A stretch of DNA of 64,000 bases. It comes from Cochleicola gelatinilyticus (GTDB lineage Bacteria; Bacteroidota; Bacteroidia; Flavobacteriales; Flavobacteriaceae). Location of the stretch: positions 62,001 through 126,000 of the forward strand of contig NZ_LRXL01000052.1 of the NCBI RefSeq assembly GCF_001637325.1. Reading direction: 5' to 3'. The stretch's first letter is position 1; each line of letters begins with the position of its first letter. The notes under the pieces were generated by a model that searched no databases, was not told where the DNA came from, and saw only the letters and a list, made by a program, of their open reading frames with translations. A program made the translations under genes and the position numbers. Below, one piece after another: positions 33,579 through 41,173 of the stretch.

Positions 33579-35234
33579 GTGAAAAAACTATTACTTCTTT
33601 TTCTATCTTTATTCTTTTTCAGTGTTTGTGCACAAGAGTCAATTAATGATGAGCCCTTAAGTTGGTCTTTGACACTTCAGGAAGAGGTAGATCCTCTTTA
33701 CCTTGAAGCATTAGATCTTGAGGAAATATATGAAGAAGACCGTATTAATGATCGTGACAAAAGTCAACCCTATCGCTATGGTATTTCAAGGCCTGTAGTA
33801 ATTTCAATTCATCATGATGGAGTTTGGAGTAGTTTAGAAAATGGCGGTAAAATATGGCGGGCAGCAATCACATCTCCTGGCGCTAAGAACTTAAGTGCAG
33901 TACTTTCAAAATTTCACTTACCTAAAGGGGCGACGCTTCATTTTTACAATACAGAACATACAGATCGTACGATTACATTTTCGAAACTTCAGAACCGTGA
34001 TAATGATAAATTAGCCACTTGGTTTGTTGCAGGTGAGACACTATGGGTGGAGTATTATGAACCTGCCAACGTCGATGCTCCTGTTCAACTAGAAATTGAA
34101 AGTGTTGTTCATGGATATAGGATGGATGCGTTAGAAAGTATTGCAGATATGAATCGTGGGCTTAATGATTCTGGTGATTGTAATTACGACGTAAATTGTC
34201 CAATTGGAGATGATTTCGATTCTCAGAAAGATATTTTAAAGAAAGCAGTAGCTATGCTAACTCTTGGAAATGGATACCTTTGTAGCGCTGTTTTATTAAA
34301 CAATACGAATGCAGATAAAACTCCATTTCTTCTTACTGCAAACCATTGTCTTGAAAATAGCGATCCTTCACTTTGGACAATCCGATTTAATTGGATGAGC
34401 CCTAACCCTGTATGTGCTACTGGGGATGAGAGTGCAGATTTACTAACTAATTTTACCATGAGCGGAGCTACATTACGCTCTAGTAATTCTGAAAGTGATT
34501 TTGCCTTAGTGGAATTACATTCTCAAGTGCCAGATTCATGGGATATTGTATTTGCAGGTTGGGATAATTCAGACTTGGATCCTTTATTTGAAGTAGGAAT
34601 TCACCATCCAAATGGTGATATCATGAAAATTTGTCGAGACGATTCTGGAGCTGTAAAGGAAGATGCCAATGGAACACAAGTTTGGTTAATTGGTGGTGTC
34701 TCGGTAGGAGAAGGAGATGGATGGGAGATTGGAACAACCGAAAGCGGTTCTTCGGGTTCTCCATTATTTAATGAAAATGGTAAAGTAATTGGACAATTAT
34801 ATGCTGGGCAATCCCATTGTGACGGATTAGAAAGTAATTCAGATTACGATATTTACGGAAGACTAGGAGTTTCATGGGATTTTGGTGACACCCCAGAAAC
34901 TCGCTTAAAAGATTGGTTAGATCCTTTAAATATAGGAGTGTCAGAATTGGGAAGTCTGCAAAATATTTTGAACATACCCGAGGTTTCCATAGAAGGTTCA
35001 TTAGAAATTTATCCAAACCCTGTGTCTAATACGTTACTCGTTATGAATAATAGGTATCCTAATTTAACATACCAATTTTATAATATACTTGGACAGGAAC
35101 TTCATGCTGGAAGTATGGCAAATACTATTAATACGCTCTCTGTAGTCGATCTTGCAGAGGGGGTTTATTTTCTACATTTAATAGATGGTGATACCGATTC
35201 TAGAATAACTAAGAAGATCTTAGTAGATCGTTAA
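33579..35234 (+). CDS. Secreted trypsin-like serine protease with T9SS sorting domain
   Basis: A 551-residue preproprotein. It has a signal peptide (cleavage after SVCAQ), a pro-region to about residue 210, and a lysyl endopeptidase-like S1 domain. The triad is His256 in LTANHCL, Asp307 in SDFALVEL and Ser392 in SGSSGSPLF. At the C-terminus (about 475-551) a type A sorting domain begins IYPNPVSNTL and ends KKILVDR, marking export by the type IX system linked to Gld proteins. The start is non-ATG: GTG 33579 gives a standard signal peptide, and TTG 33573 would add two residues. Surface or extracellular proteolysis is likely. Confidence 0.87.
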   Translation: MKKLLLLFLSLFFFSVCAQESINDEPLSWSLTLQEEVDPLYLEALDLEEIYEEDRINDRDKSQPYRYGISRPVVISIHHDGVWSSLENGGKIWRAAITSPGAKNLSAVLSKFHLPKGATLHFYNTEHTDRTITFSKLQNRDNDKLATWFVAGETLWVEYYEPANVDAPVQLEIESVVHGYRMDALESIADMNRGLNDSGDCNYDVNCPIGDDFDSQKDILKKAVAMLTLGNGYLCSAVLLNNTNADKTPFLLTANHCLENSDPSLWTIRFNWMSPNPVCATGDESADLLTNFTMSGATLRSSNSESDFALVELHSQVPDSWDIVFAGWDNSDLDPLFEVGIHHPNGDIMKICRDDSGAVKEDANGTQVWLIGGVSVGEGDGWEIGTTESGSSGSPLFNENGKVIGQLYAGQSHCDGLESNSDYDIYGRLGVSWDFGDTPETRLKDWLDPLNIGVSELGSLQNILNIPEVSIEGSLEIYPNPVSNTLLVMNNRYPNLTYQFYNILGQELHAGSMANTINTLSVVDLAEGVYFLHLIDGDTDSRITKKILVDR

Positions 35235-35299
35235 TTTTTCTCATTTTATAAAATTTCAAACCCATTGAAGGCTACATCGTCAATGCCGTATAATTGTGT

Positions 35300-35307
35300 T
35301 ATTTTTG
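35300..35307 (+). promoter_or_regulatory. -7 promoter box for rlmN
   Basis: TATTTTTG matches TAnnTTTG and ends 6 nt before the ATG at 35314, so the transcript leader would be very short or absent. Confidence 0.5.
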
Positions 35308-35313
35308 CATGCA

Positions 35314-36354
35314 ATGAAAGTAGATAAAAAAGATATACGCGCACTTTCTAAAGAAGAATTAAGAACTTTTTTCGAAAGTATAGGAGACAAAGCATTTCGA
35401 GGCAATCAGGTCTACGAATGGTTGTGGAGTAAAGGAGCGCATACGTTCGAAGAAATGACGAATATCTCTAAAGAAACAAGAGCACATCTTGAAACAAATT
35501 TTGTCATCAATCACATTGAAGTAGATAGCTTACAAAAGAGTTCCGATGGAACCATTAAAAATGCAGTAAAGCTTCATGATGGGTTAATTGTAGAATCGGT
35601 TTTAATTCCTACTGCTAAACGTACAACAGCTTGTGTTTCATCTCAAGTAGGATGTAGTCTTGACTGTAAGTTTTGTGCTACATCCCGATTAAAACGGATG
35701 CGTAATTTAAATCCCGATGAAATTTACGATCAAGTTGTGGCAATCGATAATGAGAGTAGATTATATCACGATCGCCCCTTGTCGAATATTGTATTTATGG
35801 GGATGGGCGAACCTTTAATGAATTATAAGAATGTACTTCTTTCTATAGAAAAGATTACTTCGGAAGAAGGATTAGGGATGTCTCCAAAACGAATTACAGT
35901 ATCCACCAGTGGTGTGCCAAAAATGATTAAGAAATTGGCAGATGATGAAGTAAAATTTCACCTAGCAGTTTCTTTACATTCTGCCATTCAAGAAACACGA
36001 GAGCAGATCATGCCGTTTGCAAAAAGTTTTGTTTTAGAAGACCTACGGGAATCCCTTGAATATTGGTATGAAAAAACCGAAAGAAAGATCACCTACGAAT
36101 ACATCGTCTGGAAAGGTATTAACGATAAAAAGGAAGATATCGACGCATTGGTACAATTCTGTAAATATGTTCCTTGTAAAGTCAATTTAATAGAATACAA
36201 TCCCATAGATGATGGTGAGTTTCAAAAAGCTTCTGAAACAGCTACCGATACTTATATAAATGCCCTTGAACGTAATCGCATTCCTGTAACGGTTCGAAGA
36301 AGTCGCGGAAAAGATATAGATGCTGCTTGTGGGCAATTGGCTAATAAACAGTAG
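35314..36354 (+). CDS. rlmN: Dual-specificity 23S rRNA / tRNA adenine-C2 methyltransferase RlmN
   Basis: A 346-residue radical SAM enzyme that methylates C2 of A2503 in 23S rRNA and A37 in some tRNAs. The cluster motif is CSLDCKFC. NIVFMGMGEPL, RITVSTSGVP, LAVSLHS and a C-terminal AACGQL with the second catalytic Cys are all present. The ATG at 35314 fits the family start MKVDKKDIR. An upstream TTG (35296) would lie inside the promoter. It is followed by a bidirectional terminator. Confidence 0.95.
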   Translation: MKVDKKDIRALSKEELRTFFESIGDKAFRGNQVYEWLWSKGAHTFEEMTNISKETRAHLETNFVINHIEVDSLQKSSDGTIKNAVKLHDGLIVESVLIPTAKRTTACVSSQVGCSLDCKFCATSRLKRMRNLNPDEIYDQVVAIDNESRLYHDRPLSNIVFMGMGEPLMNYKNVLLSIEKITSEEGLGMSPKRITVSTSGVPKMIKKLADDEVKFHLAVSLHSAIQETREQIMPFAKSFVLEDLRESLEYWYEKTERKITYEYIVWKGINDKKEDIDALVQFCKYVPCKVNLIEYNPIDDGEFQKASETATDTYINALERNRIPVTVRRSRGKDIDAACGQLANKQ

Positions 36355-36395
36355 AGTCTCTGAGGTACCTCGAAAAAGAAGAATACTTATAAAAT

Positions 36396-36424
36396 AAAAA
36401 AAAGCGGCCAATGGCCGCTTTTTA
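36396..36424. terminator. Bidirectional terminator between rlmN and the adhesin-like gene
   Basis: AAAGCGGCC (36401-36409) pairs perfectly with GGCCGCTTT (36413-36421) around an AAT loop. T-runs follow on both strands (A-run before, T-run after). It serves the two convergent genes. Confidence 0.92.
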
Positions 36425-36447
36425 AATATAAGACTAAAGTGTAATAC

Positions 36448-37257
36448 TTAGTTCTTTACAATTTTGAAAGATTTCTTAGCTCCTTCGATTGTAACTGTAG
36501 CGATATAAACACCAGACTTCAAAGAAGAAATGTTTACAGTTTCGTTAGAGTTGTTTAATTCTTTAGAGATAACTTGTTGACCAAGAATGTTGTGCAATTG
36601 TACATTATCCATTGCAGTACCAGCTCTTAAAGATAAGTTTCCATTAGATAGGAAGTGGCTAAAGTTTGCGAATGTTTGGTCTTCAACACTTAATGTAGCT
36701 GAAGTTACAAGAAGATCATCAATTGAAATGAAATCTTCGTCTGTAGAATCGTAATGTCTGAAAGCTAAATATACAGTTTCACCTGCGAAATCTTGAATTT
36801 CTAATTCTCTTTCATATACAGTTCCAGCATCATTAGGATCGTCATAAGTTTCAGTAAATACAGTTTCAGAATTTACTAAATCAGCGATATCGCTACTAGT
36901 ACCTACATATACACTATACTTTTCGTTGTCCCATTCTGCCGCAGCACATTGAACTACCCAAGTAACAAGAGCACCACTACCTTCAGGAATGTCGAATCCT
37001 GGAGATACAGCCCAGTTGTCCGGGAAAAGAGGTGAACCAATCCAAGATCTTGAAATTAAAGATACAGGTGTAACAGGATTCGAATCTGCATCAGTAATAA
37101 CAAACTGATCTCCAAACTGATTTCCATCACCATCTTCATCATAAAGAGTCCAATCAGAAATATCTTCGTCATCAAAATTATCCTCAAAAAGGACTTCTTG
37201 TGCATTCAGAGTAAAAGCAGCAAACATTGCAGCTGCAAAAAAAGTAATTTTTTTCAT
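36448..37257 (-). CDS. Secreted adhesin-like protein (choice-of-anchor J) with T9SS sorting domain
   Basis: A 269-residue protein with a signal peptide (MKKITFFAAAMFAAFTLNAQ). The jelly-roll domain (about 21-190) is of the cleaved-adhesin/choice-of-anchor J type: LFEDNFDD, DWTLYDEDGDG, DNWAVSPGFDIP, LAFRHYD and ISIDDLLV. The type A sorting tail (about 200-269) carries NILGQQVISKEL, LKSGVYIATV and ends KSFKIVKN. It is probably exported by T9SS and attached to the cell surface, binding carbohydrate or protein. It is rich in Asp, which fits Ca2+ binding. It has a good promoter on the minus strand. Confidence 0.85.
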   Translation of the reverse strand: MKKITFFAAAMFAAFTLNAQEVLFEDNFDDEDISDWTLYDEDGDGNQFGDQFVITDADSNPVTPVSLISRSWIGSPLFPDNWAVSPGFDIPEGSGALVTWVVQCAAAEWDNEKYSVYVGTSSDIADLVNSETVFTETYDDPNDAGTVYERELEIQDFAGETVYLAFRHYDSTDEDFISIDDLLVTSATLSVEDQTFANFSHFLSNGNLSLRAGTAMDNVQLHNILGQQVISKELNNSNETVNISSLKSGVYIATVTIEGAKKSFKIVKN

Positions 37258-37288
37258 AATAATAATTTTTAGTTTAATATGTGTATAG

Positions 37289-37318
37289 CAAATATATTAA
37301 ATCAAAAGTATAAAACAA
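37289..37318 (-). promoter_or_regulatory. Promoter of the adhesin-like gene
   Basis: On the minus strand TTG (37318-37316) and TATATTTG (37296-37289) are separated by 19 nt, an ideal flavobacterial promoter. A second -7-like TACTTTTG lies at 37310-37303. Confidence 0.75.
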
Positions 37319-37338
37319 TTAAAATCGTAGTAATTACC

Positions 37339-37346
37339 TATTTTTG
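37339..37346 (+). promoter_or_regulatory. -7 promoter box for the polyprenyl synthase gene
   Basis: TATTTTTG matches TAnnTTTG and ends 8 nt before the ATG at 37355. Transcription would start only a few bases before the start codon, implying a nearly leaderless mRNA. Confidence 0.5.
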
Positions 37347-37354
37347 ATTAAATA

Positions 37355-38332
37355 ATGAAGATAGTATCTCAAATAAAACTTCCGATAGAAAAAGAAATGG
37401 AGCTTTTCGAAAAAAAGTTCTCCACATCCATGTCTTCTAAAGTTGCGCTGCTCAATAAAATCACCCATTACGTAGTAAATAGAAAAGGGAAACAAATGCG
37501 ACCCATGTTTGTATTTCTAATTGCAAAGATGACAGGTGGAGGTGTCGTTAATGAGCGTACGTATCGGGGTGCTTCTGTGATAGAGCTTATCCATACAGCA
37601 ACATTAGTGCACGATGATGTAGTGGACGATAGCGATCGACGCCGGGGTTTCTTCTCAATTAATGCGCTGTGGAAAAACAAAATCGCGGTACTCGTTGGGG
37701 ATTACTTGTTATCGAAAGGTTTATTGCTATCAATAGATAATGACGATTTCGATCTGCTTAAAATTATTTCGGTAGCGGTTCGGGAAATGAGTGAAGGTGA
37801 ATTGCTGCAAATTGAAAAAGCCAGAAAACTAGATATAACAGAAGATGTCTATTTTGACATTATCCGCCAAAAGACAGCAACCCTCATTGCTGCCTGTTGC
37901 GCCATGGGAGCTCAGTCTGTAAATGCTTCGTCACAAGAAGTTGAAAATATGAGAAATTTTGGAGCTCTTATAGGTACGGCATTTCAAATAAAAGACGATT
38001 TGTTCGATTATGGAGAAGAAGCTATCGGGAAACCAACGGGAATTGATATTAAAGAACAAAAAATGACGCTTCCATTAATTTATGCTCTAAATAATGCTTC
38101 AGAAAAGGAGAAACGCTGGGTAATAAATTCAGTAAAAAATCACAATACCAATAAAAAGCGTGTAAAAGAAGTCATACAATTTGTGAAAGATGCCGGTGGA
38201 CTCGACTATGCAATTCAGAAAATGAAACAATTGCAGCAAAATGCACTCGACTTAATACAACATTATCCAGACTCTCCGTATAAACAATCGCTTGAACTCA
38301 TGGTGAACTACGTGATCGACCGAAAGAAATAA
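37355..38332 (+). CDS. ispB: Polyprenyl diphosphate synthase
   Basis: A 325-residue trans-prenyltransferase. First Asp-rich motif: LVHDDVVDDSDRRRG. Second: QIKDDLFDYGEE. GKQMRPMFVFL near the N-terminus binds isopentenyl diphosphate. The two small residues upstream of the first motif (HTAT) favour a long chain, so a C35-C45 product for the menaquinone side chain is likely. The exact length cannot be read. The flanking genes are unrelated in function. Confidence 0.9.
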   Translation: MKIVSQIKLPIEKEMELFEKKFSTSMSSKVALLNKITHYVVNRKGKQMRPMFVFLIAKMTGGGVVNERTYRGASVIELIHTATLVHDDVVDDSDRRRGFFSINALWKNKIAVLVGDYLLSKGLLLSIDNDDFDLLKIISVAVREMSEGELLQIEKARKLDITEDVYFDIIRQKTATLIAACCAMGAQSVNASSQEVENMRNFGALIGTAFQIKDDLFDYGEEAIGKPTGIDIKEQKMTLPLIYALNNASEKEKRWVINSVKNHNTNKKRVKEVIQFVKDAGGLDYAIQKMKQLQQNALDLIQHYPDSPYKQSLELMVNYVIDRKK

Positions 38333-38474
38333 AATTTAAATTCAATACTTCCGAGAAGCAAATACGTTAATTTTCATTACTCATTCTTGAATTTTTACAA
38401 TTTATTTTAACCTGCAGGCAACCCTATTTAAAAATTCTGCGTCTATAAAGTAGAAGCCAATACGTAACGCAATT

Positions 38475-39041
38475 TTGAAAGTAATATCATTACATAAAAA
38501 ATATGCGCCGCTCATTAAAAAAGCGGCCAAAGGAAACCGCAAAGCACAACACCAGATGTTCGAGCTTTTCGCTCCTAAAATGCTTAGTATTTGCAGACAG
38601 TATGTAAAAAGTAACACGATTGCTGAAGAAGTAATGCTCAGCGGATTTTTAAAAGTGTTTACGCATTTAAAGACGTATAAAGGAGAAGGTAGTTTCGAAG
38701 GATGGATTCGCCGAATTATGGTACACGAATCGATATCACAACTTCGGAAAGAAAAAAAACTCCAATTTAATACCTCAAAAACACTTGAAAATTCGATCGA
38801 ACATGTTACCTATATAGAAAGTGAACTAGAAGTGGCAGACATTCAAAAAAGTATCGACACCTTACCGGAAGGATATAAAACAGTGTTTGTGCTCTATGCG
38901 ATTGAAGGATACAAACACAGCGAAATTGCTGAGTTGCTCGATATTAGTGAAGGTACCTCAAAATCACAACTTTCAAAAGCAAGGAAGGCGTTGCAGCTTT
39001 TAGTTAATCAACAAAATAAAACGAATTATGGAACCCATTAA
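38475..39041 (+). CDS. ECF-type RNA polymerase sigma factor
   Basis: A 188-residue sigma-70 family factor with only regions 2 and 4. Region 2 has HQMFELFAPKMLSICRQYV and SFEGWIRRIMVHESISQLRK. Region 4 has LPEGYKTVFVLYAIEGYKHSEIAELL and SEGTSKSQLSKARKAL. Its last 14 bp overlap the next gene, whose product has one membrane helix, so the pair looks like a sigma factor with a membrane-bound regulator. A later outer-membrane gene may be the target. The 142-bp region upstream (38333-38474) shows no clear consensus promoter. Confidence 0.92.
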   Translation: MKVISLHKKYAPLIKKAAKGNRKAQHQMFELFAPKMLSICRQYVKSNTIAEEVMLSGFLKVFTHLKTYKGEGSFEGWIRRIMVHESISQLRKEKKLQFNTSKTLENSIEHVTYIESELEVADIQKSIDTLPEGYKTVFVLYAIEGYKHSEIAELLDISEGTSKSQLSKARKALQLLVNQQNKTNYGTH

Positions 39042-39846
39042 ATTTGAAGATCACCTACGGGAGAAGCTGGAAGAACGGGAAATTCAACCTTCAAAAGACG
39101 CTTGGAGCAAACTCGAAGCTCAATTAGGCGAAGAGAAGAAATCGAACATAAAAGGATACTGGTGGGCTATTGCAGCCGGATTTATAGGAATACTTATTGT
39201 AAGCACCGTGTTTTTTACGAAAGATGCTTCAGGAATAAATAATAATTCTGTTGTGGAGACAAATCCTTCAGAAACGAATAACACCATAGATAAGGTTGAA
39301 AATAAGACTGAAATAGTTTCCGAAGTAAACAAAAATAATAAGGTTGAAACTGAAACAATTACTACGGAAAAAGTTCAAGAGGTAAAAGCAACTGTAAGAT
39401 CTCAGCAACGTTATGCAACGCACAATAGAAAAGAAAAGACTGAAGCAGCACCTACTGAAACTAAACCGTTTGTACAAAACCAATCCGCTGCAAAAAGTAG
39501 TATCGCATCGGTAACCGAACAGCACATCGAATCAGGGAAACAGGAGTCTAAAGAAACGAATAACACCTTATTTATAAAGAATAAAGTGTCTCAAGTAGTT
39601 GCACAAGTACAGCAACTACAGGAAAATAATACAATGGTTACCGCCGAGGAGATCGATGTGCTACTGGCCAGTGCACAACGGGAAATTGCCACCCAAAGAA
39701 TTCTACGTCAACCAAAAGTAGATGCTGCAGCATTGCTTGAAGATGTTGAGATGGAACTGGAGCAAAATTTTAGGGAACGGGTCTTCGAAGCATTGGGGGA
39801 AGGATTTCAAAAAATTCGAACCGCCGTTGTAGACAGAAATCAATAA
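39028..39846 (+). CDS. Single-pass membrane protein, probable anti-sigma factor
   Basis: A 272-residue protein. The short N-terminal cytoplasmic part (about 45 residues, with DAWSKLEAQLGEEKK) is followed by one transmembrane helix (YWWAIAAGFIGILIVSTVFF). A long low-complexity region rich in Glu, Thr, Asn and Lys comes next, then a C-terminal helical segment (LLASAQREIATQRIL). It lacks a zinc-binding HxxxCxxC anti-sigma motif. The position, overlap with the sigma gene and topology match Bacteroidota ECF partner proteins. The role is inferred from context only. Confidence 0.6.
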   Translation: MEPIKFEDHLREKLEEREIQPSKDAWSKLEAQLGEEKKSNIKGYWWAIAAGFIGILIVSTVFFTKDASGINNNSVVETNPSETNNTIDKVENKTEIVSEVNKNNKVETETITTEKVQEVKATVRSQQRYATHNRKEKTEAAPTETKPFVQNQSAAKSSIASVTEQHIESGKQESKETNNTLFIKNKVSQVVAQVQQLQENNTMVTAEEIDVLLASAQREIATQRILRQPKVDAAALLEDVEMELEQNFRERVFEALGEGFQKIRTAVVDRNQ

Positions 39847-39861
39847 TCATTCATCAATCAC

Positions 39862-39902
39862 GCTTTGAGTGTTCCGTCGATCATCGGCGGAACCACCAAA
39901 GC
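39862..39902 (+). other. Long hairpin between the sigma-partner gene and the outer-membrane gene
   Basis: GCTTTG (39862-39867) pairs with CAAAGC (39897-39902), and GTTCCG (39871-39876) with CGGAAC (39888-39893). CGA/TCG pairs lie further inside, and a 3x3 internal loop separates the outer and inner stems. No T-run follows, so it is not a typical terminator. It could stop 3' decay of the upstream mRNA or set the level of the downstream gene. Confidence 0.55.
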
Positions 39903-39920
39903 ATTAAAAATCAAAATCAC

Positions 39921-40985
39921 ATGAAAACGACTACTATTTGCACAGCGATCGTGCTGTGGCTGCTCGCTATTGCCGCATCACAAGCACAGGAGACTACACT
40001 AGAAAAGGATATAAAAATTCTTGAAAATTTAAAAGAACAGGTTATTCAGGAAGAAAAAGATGCCTTAAAAAATGAAGTTGAAAGTATTACGCAACGCCTA
40101 GAAAATGATAACATTACAGCTGCCGAGGCAGAGGAGTTAAAACAAAAAGCGGCTGAGAAGCGCGCATTGAATATAGAAAACAGAGTGGCGATTATCGATA
40201 ATAAAATTGCGTTAGCAGAACGAAATGAAGGAGACAATGTAATGGGCGATGATACCGACAGACTGGTGTTAAGAATAGGTCGTGATGACAACCAGAACGA
40301 TTCTTTTTGGTATGTGGGAAGAAAAAATAAGCCACGAGAATACGATCTTAGAACATCATCAGACTTTGTGTTCGCCGTTGGATTAAATAATGTCATCACA
40401 GAAGGAGAATCCTTGGAAGATTCCGATTTTAAAACTGGTGGAAGTAAATTTGCCGAATTAGGTTGGGCGTGGAAAACACGTGTTTTTAAAGAAAGTAATT
40501 GGCTTCGAATAAAGTACGGATTTTCATTTCAGTTCAACGGATTAAAACCAACTGGGAACCGCTATTATGTAGATACTGGAGCGCAAACCGAATTGCAGGA
40601 ATTTCCTGTGAATCTCGACAAATCGAAGTTCCGAATGGACAACCTAGTTTTTCCAGTACATTTTGAAATAGGACCTTCAGAAAAAATTGAGAAAGAAGAC
40701 TATTTTAGATATAATACGTATAATAAAATTAAATTCGGAATAGGTGCTTATGCTGGATTCAATCTAGGTGTGCGTCAAAAATTGAAGTTCGAAGAAGACG
40801 GAGACGACGTAAAGCAAAAATTAAAAGGCGATTACAATACCAATAATTTTGTGTACGGTTTAAGTACGTATATAGGATGGAGAGAAACCGCTCTGTATTT
40901 AAAATACGATCTAAATACGATCTTTAAAGACAATCCGGTGGACCAGCGCAATGTGTCTTTAGGGCTCCGGTTCGATTTAGATTAA
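39921..40985 (+). CDS. Outer-membrane beta-barrel-like protein with N-terminal coiled coil
   Basis: A 354-residue exported protein (signal cleavage after ASQAQ). Residues about 24-105 form a highly charged coiled coil (heptads such as LKEQVIQEEKDALKNEVESI). The C-terminal two thirds alternates hydrophobic and polar residues with aromatic girdles (FSFQFNG, YLKYDLNT) and ends VSLGLRFDLD, a beta-barrel end signal. It may be the envelope protein controlled by the upstream sigma system. I do not recognise a named family. Confidence 0.6.
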   Translation: MKTTTICTAIVLWLLAIAASQAQETTLEKDIKILENLKEQVIQEEKDALKNEVESITQRLENDNITAAEAEELKQKAAEKRALNIENRVAIIDNKIALAERNEGDNVMGDDTDRLVLRIGRDDNQNDSFWYVGRKNKPREYDLRTSSDFVFAVGLNNVITEGESLEDSDFKTGGSKFAELGWAWKTRVFKESNWLRIKYGFSFQFNGLKPTGNRYYVDTGAQTELQEFPVNLDKSKFRMDNLVFPVHFEIGPSEKIEKEDYFRYNTYNKIKFGIGAYAGFNLGVRQKLKFEEDGDDVKQKLKGDYNTNNFVYGLSTYIGWRETALYLKYDLNTIFKDNPVDQRNVSLGLRFDLD

Positions 40986-41010
40986 TACTGTTGTTTATGT
41001 TAATTAATAT

Positions 41011-41047
41011 AGGTTGTTTCTTCGGAAGCAGCCTTTTTTATTTTTTT
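41011..41047 (+). terminator. Terminator with UUCG tetraloop after the outer-membrane gene
   Basis: AGGTTGTTTC (41011-41020) pairs with GAAGCAGCCT (41025-41034) with two wobble pairs around a TTCG tetraloop. Two T-runs follow. Confidence 0.88.
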
Positions 41048-41098
41048 ATTTCTTCTATAATTTTTAAAATATTTATAGGTAGATGAGCGATAATTAGT

Positions 41099-41153
41099 AA
41101 CGCTAGCGTTCAAGAAAAACCATACATTTGCGTATCTTTTCTTCGGAAGAAAA
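41099..41153 (+). promoter_or_regulatory. dnaG promoter region with a 12-bp palindrome and an inverted repeat
   Basis: AACGCTAGCGTT (41099-41110) is a perfect 12-bp palindrome just upstream of the -7 box TACATTTG (41123-41130). TTTTCTTC (41137-41144) and GAAGAAAA (41146-41153) form a perfect inverted repeat in the expected leader. These could be operator or mRNA structures. No binding protein can be named. Confidence 0.5.
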
Positions 41154-41173
41154 CAATAGAAAAACAATAAATA

